Assembly (NCBI GenBank): GCA_003155565.1
Contig: PMDM01000460.1
Location: forward strand, 1 to 6,039
DNA from: Methylococcaceae bacterium
GTDB taxonomy: Bacteria > Pseudomonadota > Gammaproteobacteria > Methylococcales > Methylomonadaceae
Length of the DNA stretch: 6,039 nucleotides
Reading direction: 5' to 3'
Of the stretch, positions 1 through 5,788 are shown piece by piece; within the stretch, counting starts at the first letter, position 1; each line of letters begins with the position of its first letter. The notes under the pieces were generated by a model. That model had not been told where the DNA came from. It ran no database searches and saw nothing but the letters and a program-made list of their open reading frames with translations. The position numbers and the translations under genes are program-made.

Positions 1-333
1 GCAATAACCAACGGGCATTGCGCCTTATTGTTCGATTTAAAAGCATTATCTGTAATCCCGCCTGTTCTTGCTGCTTATGTTGAAAGTAGTTTACAAACAT
101 TCCCTTAATTTCATATCCGTGCAAATACCTACATTCGGCGCATTACGCTTTCGCTAAGGCCGTATTGCTGTTCGTGCCTGGTTATTCAAATTCATATAAA
201 TCTCCTTTAACACCCGCCCAATTTATTGGATATACGCCTTGTTTGACCCAGTAATGAAAGGTCGAAAATCCGTAATCGGAGACATTTCTCGTAGGTAAAC
301 GGTGCTTTTACACGCTTGCTATATATAAAGCCC
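1..333. other. Region without a recognisable gene
   Basis: I find no convincing protein-coding gene here on either strand. On the minus strand there is a short frame behind a strong Shine-Dalgarno sequence (154-208, listed separately). Downstream of it, in another frame, an open stretch runs from about base 140 to the window edge and contains the residues RYLHGYEIKGMF. It is interrupted upstream by stops and I do not recognise it. An imperfect inverted repeat with CGGC/GCCG ends lies at 136-162. The region may be a decayed gene or plain intergenic DNA upstream of the toxin-antitoxin promoter. Confidence 0.5.
154..208 (-). CDS. Possible 13-codon leader or start of a broken gene behind a strong Shine-Dalgarno sequence
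   Basis: On the minus strand AAAGGAG (208-202) is followed by a 6-nt spacer and an ATG at 195-193, which is close to ideal initiation geometry. The frame encodes MNLNNQARTAIRP and then meets TAG at 156-154. Other frames remain open further downstream, up to the window edge, so this could be the start of a gene broken by indels, as seen for three other events in this window. It could also be a tiny peptide, or chance. I do not recognise the product. The feature spans the Shine-Dalgarno sequence through the stop codon. Confidence 0.2.
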
Positions 334-362
334 TTGAGGGAGATGAATTAATTTGGTATGAT
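334..362 (+). promoter_or_regulatory. Predicted sigma70 promoter of parDE
   Basis: TTGAGG at 334-339 (consensus TTGACA) is followed after exactly 17 nt by TATGAT at 357-362 (consensus TATAAT). Transcription would start near 369, leaving a leader of about 30 nt before the parD ATG at 401. The -10 box lies inside the 356-372 palindrome, so a repressor bound there would block the promoter directly. The spacing and match are seen in the sequence; promoter activity is inferred. Confidence 0.6.
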
Positions 363-372
363 TAAATCATAC
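356..372. promoter_or_regulatory. Perfect palindrome, candidate ParD operator
   Basis: GTATGATTAAATCATAC is a perfect inverted repeat with 8-nt arms around a single central A. It covers the -10 box of the predicted parDE promoter and ends 28 nt before the parD start codon. Ribbon-helix-helix antitoxins of the ParD type bind such palindromes as dimers and repress their own operon, usually more strongly together with the toxin. The assignment as ParD operator rests on position and symmetry. Confidence 0.6.
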
Positions 373-400
373 TTATATTCTAACTTTCAGGGGTTTTATC

Positions 401-682
401 ATGGCCAGTGCTGAAAGGCGAACCTTTAGTTTACCCTCAGAACACACAGCCTTTATCGACGAAAAAGTGGCTTCGGGGGCTTATGCTTCTGGAAGCGAAG
501 TCGTTCGCGCCGGTTTAAGGGCGCTCCAAGAACGTGATGCGGCCATTGAGCGTTGGTTGCGAGAGGAAGTCGTGCCTGCCTACGATGCAATAAAGGCCGA
601 CCCCAGCCGAGGAATCGAAATCCAAAATGTTTTCGACGACTTGCGTGCCCATCATGCAGCCAAGATAGCAGATAATTCGTGA
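401..682 (+). CDS. parD: ParD-like type II antitoxin (ribbon-helix-helix), intact
   Basis: This 93-residue protein matches the ParD antitoxin family of the CC2985 type. Such antitoxins are cytoplasmic: they bind and neutralise a partner ParE toxin through a flexible C-terminal half, and bind operator DNA through an N-terminal ribbon-helix-helix fold. Visible features are the beta strand RRTFSLP (residues 6-12), then the helix-turn-helix stretch with GAYASGSEVVRAGLRALQ (residues about 26-43), then a charged helical tail that would wrap around the toxin. The ATG at 401 is supported by AGGGG (389-393) at 7-nt spacing. Its TGA stop overlaps the GTG start of parE (GTGA, 679-682), the usual translationally coupled arrangement. 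The frame is intact although its toxin partner is broken, so it would be an orphan antitoxin. It might still repress its promoter or counter related ParE toxins elsewhere in the genome; that is inference. Confidence 0.9.
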   Translation: MASAERRTFSLPSEHTAFIDEKVASGAYASGSEVVRAGLRALQERDAAIERWLREEVVPAYDAIKADPSRGIEIQNVFDDLRAHHAAKIADNS

Positions 683-982
683 AACGTCGGCGAGTGGTGT
701 TTACGCCGGAAGCTCGGTTTGACCTGTTTGAAATTTATGATTGGATTGCGGCAAAAGCGGGTTTCCAAATTGCAATCTCTTAATATAGAACGAATTGAGG
801 CTTATTGTTTAGGGTTTGAGTTAGCCTCAGAACGTGGGCATCGGCGCGACGATATCAGCCTTGGCCTTCGGATTGTAGGGTTCGAACGGCGAGTGACCAT
901 TGCATTTGCAGTGGATGATGACCGTGTAACGGTTTTACGCTTGTTCTATGGCGGACAAAATTGGGAAGACAAGTTTGCATGA
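679..982 (+). pseudogene. parE: ParE-like toxin, frameshifted by a 1-nt insertion
   Basis: ParE toxins (RelE/ParE superfamily) poison DNA gyrase in the cytoplasm. From the GTG at 679 the frame encodes 34 residues (VKRRRVVFTPEARFDLFEIY..., a typical ParE N-terminus) and then hits TAA at 781-783. The rest of the protein continues one frame over, with ERIEAYCLGFELASERGHRR and, near the end, VLRLFYGGQNWE, to the TGA at 980-982. Removing one A at 782-783 restores a tyrosine at the join (SYIERIEAY) and a continuous protein of 100 residues, the normal family length. A single inserted base is therefore the simplest explanation. As written, the product would be a 34-residue peptide without the C-terminal half, so no active toxin is expected. 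A sequencing error or ribosomal frameshifting are alternatives, but the site (TTAATAT) is neither a long homopolymer nor a classic slippery heptamer. Confidence 0.88.
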
Positions 983-1012
983 ATAGATAATGACTACATT
1001 ATCTATATTTTC
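983..1012 (+). terminator. AT-rich hairpin directly after parE
   Basis: ATAGATAATG (983-992) and CATTATCTAT (997-1006) form a perfect 10-bp stem with the 4-nt loop ACTA, beginning at the first base after the parE stop codon. It is followed by ATTTTC, a short T-rich run. Position and shape suit an intrinsic terminator for parDE, but the stem has only two G-C pairs and the T-run is short, so termination may be weak. Confidence 0.45.
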
Positions 1013-1227
1013 AATAAGATACTAAATTTACCTCTGCTTCTTCTTAGCGGTCATTGGCTCATATCAACCAACGCCGTGAAGACCGGCCATAACCTGCCCT
1101 TCGCGCTTTTAAATAAGCTGACATTCAAACTTGCCTTTAGTAGAAGTAACTTGATTAAATTGGATAGTCACAAGAGTTGGCGTGCTGTACTTGTCATTTC
1201 AAGCTAAGCTTATCTTACGAGATCGCA
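1013..1227. other. Intergenic region between convergent parDE and the deacetylase remnant
   Basis: There is no gene I can support here. Two similar 10-mers in the same orientation, AGCGGTCATT (1046-1055) and AGCTGACATT (1116-1125), bracket about 60 nt. This gave me an impression of a dispersed intergenic repeat, which is recall only and unverified. A plus-strand frame without a start codon is open across much of the region, but the translation has no recognisable motif. No clear terminator for the minus-strand genes is visible near 1228. Confidence 0.4.
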
Positions 1228-2062
1228 TCAGACATCGCTTAGGCTTTTTATATGCATCAATACACTTCGACCTAACGCACGTAATGCATAGCCTCCTTCA
1301 AGAATAGAAACGATACGTCCTTTAGCGTATCGTGCGGCGACATCTTTAAGTTTTTCAGTCACCCAAACATAATCGTCTCCTACTAAAGACAGCCCACCCA
1401 TATCATCTTCCCGATGGGCATCGAAACCTGCCGAGATAAAAAGAAACTCTGGTTGAAGTTTTTCCAATGCAGGCAGCCAGTGATCACTGACAGCGGCACG
1501 AAGCTCCACGCCAGAACTTCCAGCGGCAAGGGGTCATTGATAATGTGGTTATTGCCGCTGTCAGCACCGCAATACGGGTAATAGGGATGTCGGAAAGTCG
1601 AACGTAGCATGACGTGCACGTCGTTATAAAATATTTCTTCAGTACCATTGCCGTGATGCACATCAAAATCCGCAATGGCGACGCGTTGCAAGCCATAATG
1701 TTCTAGTACATAGGCAGCGGCCACGGCGACGTTATTGAATATGCAAAATCCCGCCGCGCTGGTACGTCCAGCGTGATGGCCAGGAGGGCGGACGTTGCAG
1801 AACGCACGATTAGCTTCCCCTGACATGACCAAGTCGACTGCCTTGACTGCGGCTCCCGCCGAGCGGAGTGCGGCATTCAGGCTGTGCGGGTTCATTGCCG
1901 TATCTCCACCCAGTTGGATTGTTCCTGAATGAGGTGATTTATCGAATACCCATTTAACATATTCACTTGAGTGGACTCTGGTGAGTTGTTCTATGCTGGC
2001 TTTGGGGCATCATAATGTTTCAGTAAATTTAGGAGTCCTGATGCAGTTAGCTGGTCATCAAT
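1228..2062 (-). pseudogene. Histone deacetylase-family protein (AcuC/HdaH-like), N-terminally truncated with two frameshifts
   Basis: Zinc-dependent deacetylases of this family remove acetyl groups from lysines or small amines in the cytoplasm. Three minus-strand frames must be joined. 2062-2003 encodes IDDQLTASGLLNLLKHYDAP. About 2000-1526 encodes the stretch from ASIEQLTRVHSSEY through RPPGHHAG to HIINDPLP. About 1525-1228 encodes AGSSGVELRAAV through SAGFDAHRED and EGGY to the stop. Each join is explained by one missing base, near 2001-2002 (in the codon between CCA and GCC) and near 1524-1526 (in a CCN proline codon of PLPAGSSG). Catalytic and metal residues remain: the His pair of GHH (1778-1773), Asp and His of DFDVHHGNG (1664-1656), Asp of SAGFDAH (1422-1420) and the EGGY Tyr (1290-1288). 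The first ~25-30 residues usual for the family are absent, because the gene begins at a junction with the preceding CoA-binding gene. As written, no full enzyme can be made. The intact active-site residues suggest recent inactivation. Confidence 0.88.
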
Positions 2063-2066
2063 TATT
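2058..2066 (-). other. Deletion junction fusing the CoA-binding gene to the deacetylase gene
   Basis: On the minus strand the synthetase coding sequence is recognisable up to AATAAT (AKSNN) and deacetylase coding sequence from ATTGAT (IDDQL) onward, with no spacer and overlapping by a few bases. The two genes are in different frames here, so no fusion protein results. The simplest history is a single deletion that removed the C-terminal part of the first gene and the N-terminal codons of the second, which would originally have been neighbours in the same orientation. Original adjacency is inferred. Confidence 0.7.
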
Positions 2067-2597
2067 AGATTTGGCCCAATCCAGGATGGCTGTGCATAAG
2101 GCACCGGATTGCGACACAAAGGCGAGGTTGCCAACATTTGCGTTGCCCTTGTTAAACGTAGCGTTAAGCCCTATTTCCGGCCGCATCACGCCCAAACAGT
2201 TCGGGCCAATCAAGCGGATGTTGTATCGCCTCGCATTTTCCAGTACTCGGCGTTCCAATGCTTTGCCAGCTTCACCTATTTCGCCGAAACCTGCAGTAAT
2301 GATGACGGCGGCCTTAACATTATGCTTGCCACATTCGTCGATTATGTTCGGTACGGTTTCCGGCGGCGTGGCGATTACCGCCAAATCCACTGGCCCATTG
2401 ATTTGCGATAGGCAAGAATAGGCCTTACATCCCTGGACATCGGTATGTCTCGGGTTGATGGCAAACAAGTCACCTTGAAAGCCACTTTGCAACATGTTCT
2501 GGAAGACGATCTGCCCCACGGAATCAACACGGTCGCTGGTACCGAAGACAGCAACCGACTTAGGCGCAAATAAAGGTTTTAAGTAATGTTGTCCCAT
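2058..2597 (-). pseudogene. CoA-binding N-terminal domain of a Pat-like acetyltransferase / ADP-forming acyl-CoA synthetase, truncated
   Basis: The 179-residue product begins MGQHYLKPLFAPKSVAVFG and has the Rossmann-type CoA-binding domain of succinyl-CoA synthetase alpha-like proteins. The motifs are VAVFGTSDR (residues about 15-23), LAVIATPPETVPNII, AVIITAGFGE, RLIGPNCLGV and SQSGALCTAILDW. In full-length proteins of about 700-900 residues this is followed by the remaining synthetase domains, including the catalytic histidine, and in Pat by a GNAT acetyltransferase domain that acetylates lysines of enzymes such as acetyl-CoA synthetase. All of that is missing: the frame stops after AKSNN at 2060-2058, where deacetylase sequence begins. 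The retained part cannot separate Pat from plain acyl-CoA synthetase, but the adjoining deacetylase favours Pat. I chose ATG 2597 because the family alignment starts there. The longer frame opens with a TTG at 2663 and adds residues unlike the family, and no start has a clear Shine-Dalgarno sequence. Confidence 0.82.
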
Positions 2598-2713
2598 AGG
2601 TGCATCTATAAGTGGATATAAAATTGGACAGGTTGAATGGAGTCTCATTAAGGTGGTCACCAACCGCAGAAAAATCTATTGTATAAACCCTGTATGATGA
2701 TTATGTGTAAAAA
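2598..2713. other. Spacer between atpG and the truncated CoA-binding gene
   Basis: These 116 bases follow the last ATPase gene on the minus strand. I see no stable GC-rich hairpin with a T-run, so no intrinsic terminator for the ATPase operon can be called. Read-through into the remnant genes is therefore possible. No Shine-Dalgarno sequence is evident before the ATG at 2597. Confidence 0.4.
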
Positions 2714-3556
2714 TTAGTTATTCTCGGAATTTAGCAAGATGACTTCTATTTCTTCGGTAATTTCTTCCTGCCGATAAATTTGCAATTTTCTCTGAAGGTT
2801 AACGGTTTCATCATCCAGATGGTTAACAGCACCCTCCAAATGCTGTAAACGATTGTGATTCTCCGCCATTAATGAGATATATAAAATTTCATGAAGCACC
2901 GCAAACAAGTAATGTCTTATCAAGTCAGTATAAAATTCCGCAGCATCAAGATTAAGTATCGGTGGATAAGTATATTGCACCCCTTTCCGTTGTTGTTGCG
3001 GAAAAGGCGGAAATATTTGCCGTTGGGTAATAAGCCCAGTTGCATAATCATGGTAAATAACGGTCAGCCGAATTGCCAATTGACTTAAGCCAAGTAGTTT
3101 GCCTGTTTCCTCGCTTGTGCTAAGCATATCGATGAGTTGATTAATAATCGATGGCACTTCTTCTGCAACATTGGCACCAGCAATTTCCGCAATAATGGGT
3201 AAGTGGTTATCTGATAGTTTATTTGCAAGCCGGGAACCAATTGCTATAACTCCCGTATATTTATCGTTATTCAGTGCTTTGACAAGGCTTTCATTAAAAT
3301 CGCCGCAAAAACCGCGTTCGGTTCCCATTAAAATAGCAATATGCTTATCATGGTCTTCTTCGATAGCAAATTCGGGGTTAAAACTTAAAAAATCTATCGC
3401 TGCATTTTCTATGTTACCCACTGCTTTACCTTGCATGGCTTGATAACGGGATAATTTATGAATCTCCATAAACGCCAGATTTTTCATCGCATTTAATATC
3501 GTGCGAATTTCCTCCAACTGGGTAAGATGAAGGCGTAGCTCATGACTTTGGCTCAT
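2714..3556 (-). CDS. atpG: ATP synthase F1 gamma subunit, alternate/N-ATPase type
   Basis: The gamma subunit is the central rotor shaft of the F1 sector, transmitting rotation of the c-ring to the alpha/beta hexamer on the cytoplasmic face of the membrane. The 280-residue protein has the expected two long terminal helices around a globular domain. The N-terminal helix contains [20 protein letters not shown] (residues about 16-35). The Rossmann-like core shows [19 protein letters not shown]. The C-terminal helix contains [20 protein letters not shown] and ends with [14 protein letters not shown]. The departure from the usual TKAMxMVAASK motif of housekeeping gamma, together with the gene order, points to the alternate class. 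Its ATG overlaps the alpha stop codon as ATGA (3556-3553), so translation is probably coupled. It is the last ATPase gene, as expected for the atpDCQRBEFAG order. The frame is intact with no obvious anomaly. Confidence 0.93.
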   Translation of the reverse strand: MSQSHELRLHLTQLEEIRTILNAMKNLAFMEIHKLSRYQAMQGKAVGNIENAAIDFLSFNPEFAIEEDHDKHIAILMGTERGFCGDFNESLVKALNNDKYTGVIAIGSRLANKLSDNHLPIIAEIAGANVAEEVPSIINQLIDMLSTSEETGKLLGLSQLAIRLTVIYHDYATGLITQRQIFPPFPQQQRKGVQYTYPPILNLDAAEFYTDLIRHYLFAVLHEILYISLMAENHNRLQHLEGAVNHLDDETVNLQRKLQIYRQEEITEEIEVILLNSENN

Positions 3557-5037
3557 GACGGCGGTTTATCGACCGCAAGCCAGTCGGCTACAGCTTGCTT
3601 CCATTGCGCCGGACTGCTGTCCAAGGACAAGGTTGTGGCATCAACTTCATGTTCTAATTTTGCCAGATATTGCGACAATTCATTGAATTCCAAGGTATTA
3701 AAAAGACCTGCATTGAATGAGGTCAGCCAGGCCAATTGAAATAAACTGCTGTAGGGTTTTAGCCTATCCTGTTTGAGTATTTCGCGTAATAGCCGTCCGC
3801 GTTTGATCCTCGCTTCCATTGATGCTTCCAGACGTTGCCCGAAACGGGTAAAAGCTTCCAGTTCCAAAAACTGGAGATAATCGAGCTTCATTTGTCCGGC
3901 TTGATCCCGAATACTCGGATGTTGAGCCTTGCCGCCAATTCGCGATACCGATTTGGCGATGTCAATGGCCGGACGGAATCCTGCGTTAAACAAGCCAATA
4001 TCCAGATAGATTTGACCGTCGGTGATCGAAATCAGATTGGTGGGAATATAAGCGGCAATTTCACCCTGCTTGGTTTCAACGATGGGTAAGGCAGTCATGC
4101 TGCCGCCGCCGTTTTCGGCATTCAAGCTGGTTGAACGCTCCAATAGACGGGAATGCACAAAGAAAATGTCACCGGGAAAAGCTTCCCGTCCGGGCGGGCG
4201 GCGTAATAATAACGATAACTCCCGGTAGGTTCTGGCATGGGTAGAAAGGTCGTCGTAGACAATTAAGGTATCTCGCCCCTGAGCCATCCAGTATTCTGCC
4301 AAGGCGCAGCCGGCAAAAGGCGCGATGTATTGTAAGCCAGGTAAGGCGCTGGCTTCGGCGACCACGCATACGGTGTAGTCGAGCACGCCATGGGATCTCA
4401 GTGTTTCTATCGTACTGACAACGGCCGAACGTTTTTGGCCGATCAGGACATAAATGCAAACTACATTCTTATCCTTTTGGTTGACGACAGTGTCGATGGC
4501 AATCGACGACCTGCCCAACCCTTCATCGCCCACTAGCAATTGCCGTTGGCCTTTGCCAATCGGGATCAAGGTATCGATAATTTTAATACCGGTATACAAG
4601 GGTTTATTAACAAAATCCCTAGCTATGATGGGTGGTGAGTTCTGTTCCAGATTACCCCTACCGACATGGGCCGGCGGAGCTTTTCCATCAAGCGGTGTAC
4701 CGAGAGGATCGACTATCCGTCCTAAAAAATCGTCTCCGACCGGAATGCTCAGCGGATGGCGGGCATGACGGACGAAAGTGCCAGCAGTGAGGTTTTCGGT
4801 TTCATACAATAATATGGCGCCGATCCTGTCACGGTTGAGATCGAATACCATAGCGCGGCTGCCATCCGCAAATATCAGAATATCTTCGATGGCGGCTGAG
4901 GGCAAACCCTTAATCCAGGCGATGCCATCACCAACGGAAACGACCGTTCCTTGCTCGGTAATTTGTAATTTTGGCCGATAGCTGGAAAGCCAATTCGCCT
5001 GTTTTTCGAGGGCACCTTTTAAGCTATTCAGACTCAT
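3553..5037 (-). CDS. atpA: ATP synthase F1 alpha subunit, alternate/N-ATPase type, with K-to-R Walker A
   Basis: Alpha alternates with beta in the F1 hexamer; it carries the non-catalytic nucleotide sites and contributes the arginine finger to the catalytic beta sites. I place the start at ATG 5037 (494 residues, [13 protein letters not shown]), the normal family length. The frame extends upstream to 5121, but that part lies inside atpF. Domains in order: beta-barrel (about 25-95, including [16 protein letters not shown]), nucleotide-binding domain (about 96-375) and C-terminal helical domain. The Walker A loop reads GDEGLGRS (170-177) instead of the usual GDRQTGKT/S, so the P-loop lysine is Arg176 (codon 4512-4510). 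The Walker B region VYDDLSTHA (260-268) and the arginine-finger segment SVSRIGG (363-369, Arg366) are kept. Alpha sites are non-catalytic, so an active complex remains plausible. The start lies 14 nt inside the end of atpF without a clear Shine-Dalgarno sequence, and the stop overlaps atpG, which suggests coupled translation. Confidence 0.94.
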   Translation of the reverse strand: MSLNSLKGALEKQANWLSSYRPKLQITEQGTVVSVGDGIAWIKGLPSAAIEDILIFADGSRAMVFDLNRDRIGAILLYETENLTAGTFVRHARHPLSIPVGDDFLGRIVDPLGTPLDGKAPPAHVGRGNLEQNSPPIIARDFVNKPLYTGIKIIDTLIPIGKGQRQLLVGDEGLGRSSIAIDTVVNQKDKNVVCIYVLIGQKRSAVVSTIETLRSHGVLDYTVCVVAEASALPGLQYIAPFAGCALAEYWMAQGRDTLIVYDDLSTHARTYRELSLLLRRPPGREAFPGDIFFVHSRLLERSTSLNAENGGGSMTALPIVETKQGEIAAYIPTNLISITDGQIYLDIGLFNAGFRPAIDIAKSVSRIGGKAQHPSIRDQAGQMKLDYLQFLELEAFTRFGQRLEASMEARIKRGRLLREILKQDRLKPYSSLFQLAWLTSFNAGLFNTLEFNELSQYLAKLEHEVDATTLSLDSSPAQWKQAVADWLAVDKPPS

Positions 5038-5773
5038 AAGCGATTTCGGCAAAACCAGCCAGTTCCTGTCCCACGTTGGCATGCAAAACCCAAGCGCCAA
5101 TATCGATGCGAATACCTGCAATTAACGTAGTATCTTGTTGGTATTGAAAGCTCATGGGGCGGGTGATTAACAGCCCCAGTTTTTGCTCTAATTGTTGTTT
5201 CAAATCCGTTGCTAGCGGATAAGCACTCGTTACCTTAACGATTAACGATTTTTTTGGTTCTAAAGCTTGAAGACTTATTTTAGCAGTTTCGGGCAAGACG
5301 GTTAGTTGGTCGATCAGCATTGCGAACAAACGACTTTCCACTTCCGGCCCAGCCGCCTGCTGCAATAACAAAGCGGCAAAACGCGCACCGTTTTCTAGGG
5401 CCTGTTTTTCGGTTTGCTGTTGAAATTCTTCTTGCTGGCGGGTAAGCGTTACTTTGGCTTTTTGGCGTTCCTGTTCAAGTTCGCTTCGGAGCTTTTCCAA
5501 TTGTGTGCTTCTTTCTACTTCAAATTGCTGGTGTAGTTCGGCTTGAGCTGCTTTTTTTTCTTGTTCCCAGAGCTGTTGACGATTCTCATAGAGCTTGCGT
5601 TGTTCTTCTGCTTCATCGTGAAGTTTTTTAGCCTCTTCAAGTGATTGGTCGATATGTTGCTTGCGCTTGGCAATCATCTCCAGAAGCGGTTTATAGAACA
5701 GGCGCTGCAAAATCCAGATCAGGATCAGGAAATTGATAATCTCTAAAATAAAGGTTGTAGTGTTAAATTCCAT
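5024..5773 (-). CDS. atpF: ATP synthase Fo b subunit, alternate/N-ATPase type, long form with delta-like tail
   Basis: The b subunit is the peripheral stalk anchoring F1 to the membrane so that alpha/beta do not rotate. This 249-residue protein is much longer than the usual ~156-residue b. It has a single membrane helix near the N-terminus (about 7-27, [20 protein letters not shown]) and a long charged coiled coil rich in E, K and Q (about 35-125). A globular C-terminal part (about 130-249) contains [20 protein letters not shown] and [18 protein letters not shown]. That last part resembles the C-terminal domain of housekeeping delta subunits. Because no delta gene lies between b and alpha here, the tail probably takes over contacts with F1; this is inference. 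ATG 5773 gives a membrane helix at the expected place, 15 nt after the c stop. No strong Shine-Dalgarno sequence is visible. Confidence 0.92.
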   Translation of the reverse strand: MEFNTTTFILEIINFLILIWILQRLFYKPLLEMIAKRKQHIDQSLEEAKKLHDEAEEQRKLYENRQQLWEQEKKAAQAELHQQFEVERSTQLEKLRSELEQERQKAKVTLTRQQEEFQQQTEKQALENGARFAALLLQQAAGPEVESRLFAMLIDQLTVLPETAKISLQALEPKKSLIVKVTSAYPLATDLKQQLEQKLGLLITRPMSFQYQQDTTLIAGIRIDIGAWVLHANVGQELAGFAEIAYESE

Positions 5774-5788
5774 GCTGATTGATGTCGC

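Noticed and set aside
774..792. Programmed ribosomal frameshifting to make full-length ParE
   Set aside because: The site lacks a slippery heptamer or an evident stimulatory structure. The spontaneous insertion explanation is simpler.
1014..1206. Plus-strand frame open without a start codon, containing NAVKTGHNLPFALLNK
   Set aside because: It has no start codon with a ribosome-binding site and no recognised motif, and an open frame of this size can occur by chance.
1201..1211. Short palindrome AAGCTAAGCTT near the deacetylase 3' end
   Set aside because: It has only 5-nt arms and no loop or T-run, so it cannot serve as a terminator and is expected by chance.
1981..2421. Plus-strand open frame of 146 codons
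   Set aside because: It lies antisense to the deacetylase and CoA-binding remnants, whose minus-strand translations match known families throughout. Its own translation shows no family motif.
2598..2663. Longer start for the CoA-binding protein (TTG at 2663 or ATG at 2648)
   Set aside because: The added residues do not resemble the family, which starts just before the PLFxPKSVAVFG segment, and neither start has a Shine-Dalgarno sequence.
2664..2713. Possible minus-strand promoter (TTTACA ... TATACA) after gamma
   Set aside because: The spacing between boxes is about 20 nt rather than 17 and the match is weak, so I do not call it.
5038..5121. Upstream extension of the alpha subunit frame to 5121
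   Set aside because: The extra 28 residues lie entirely within atpF and do not resemble alpha N-termini. [10 protein letters not shown] at 5037 gives the normal length and start.
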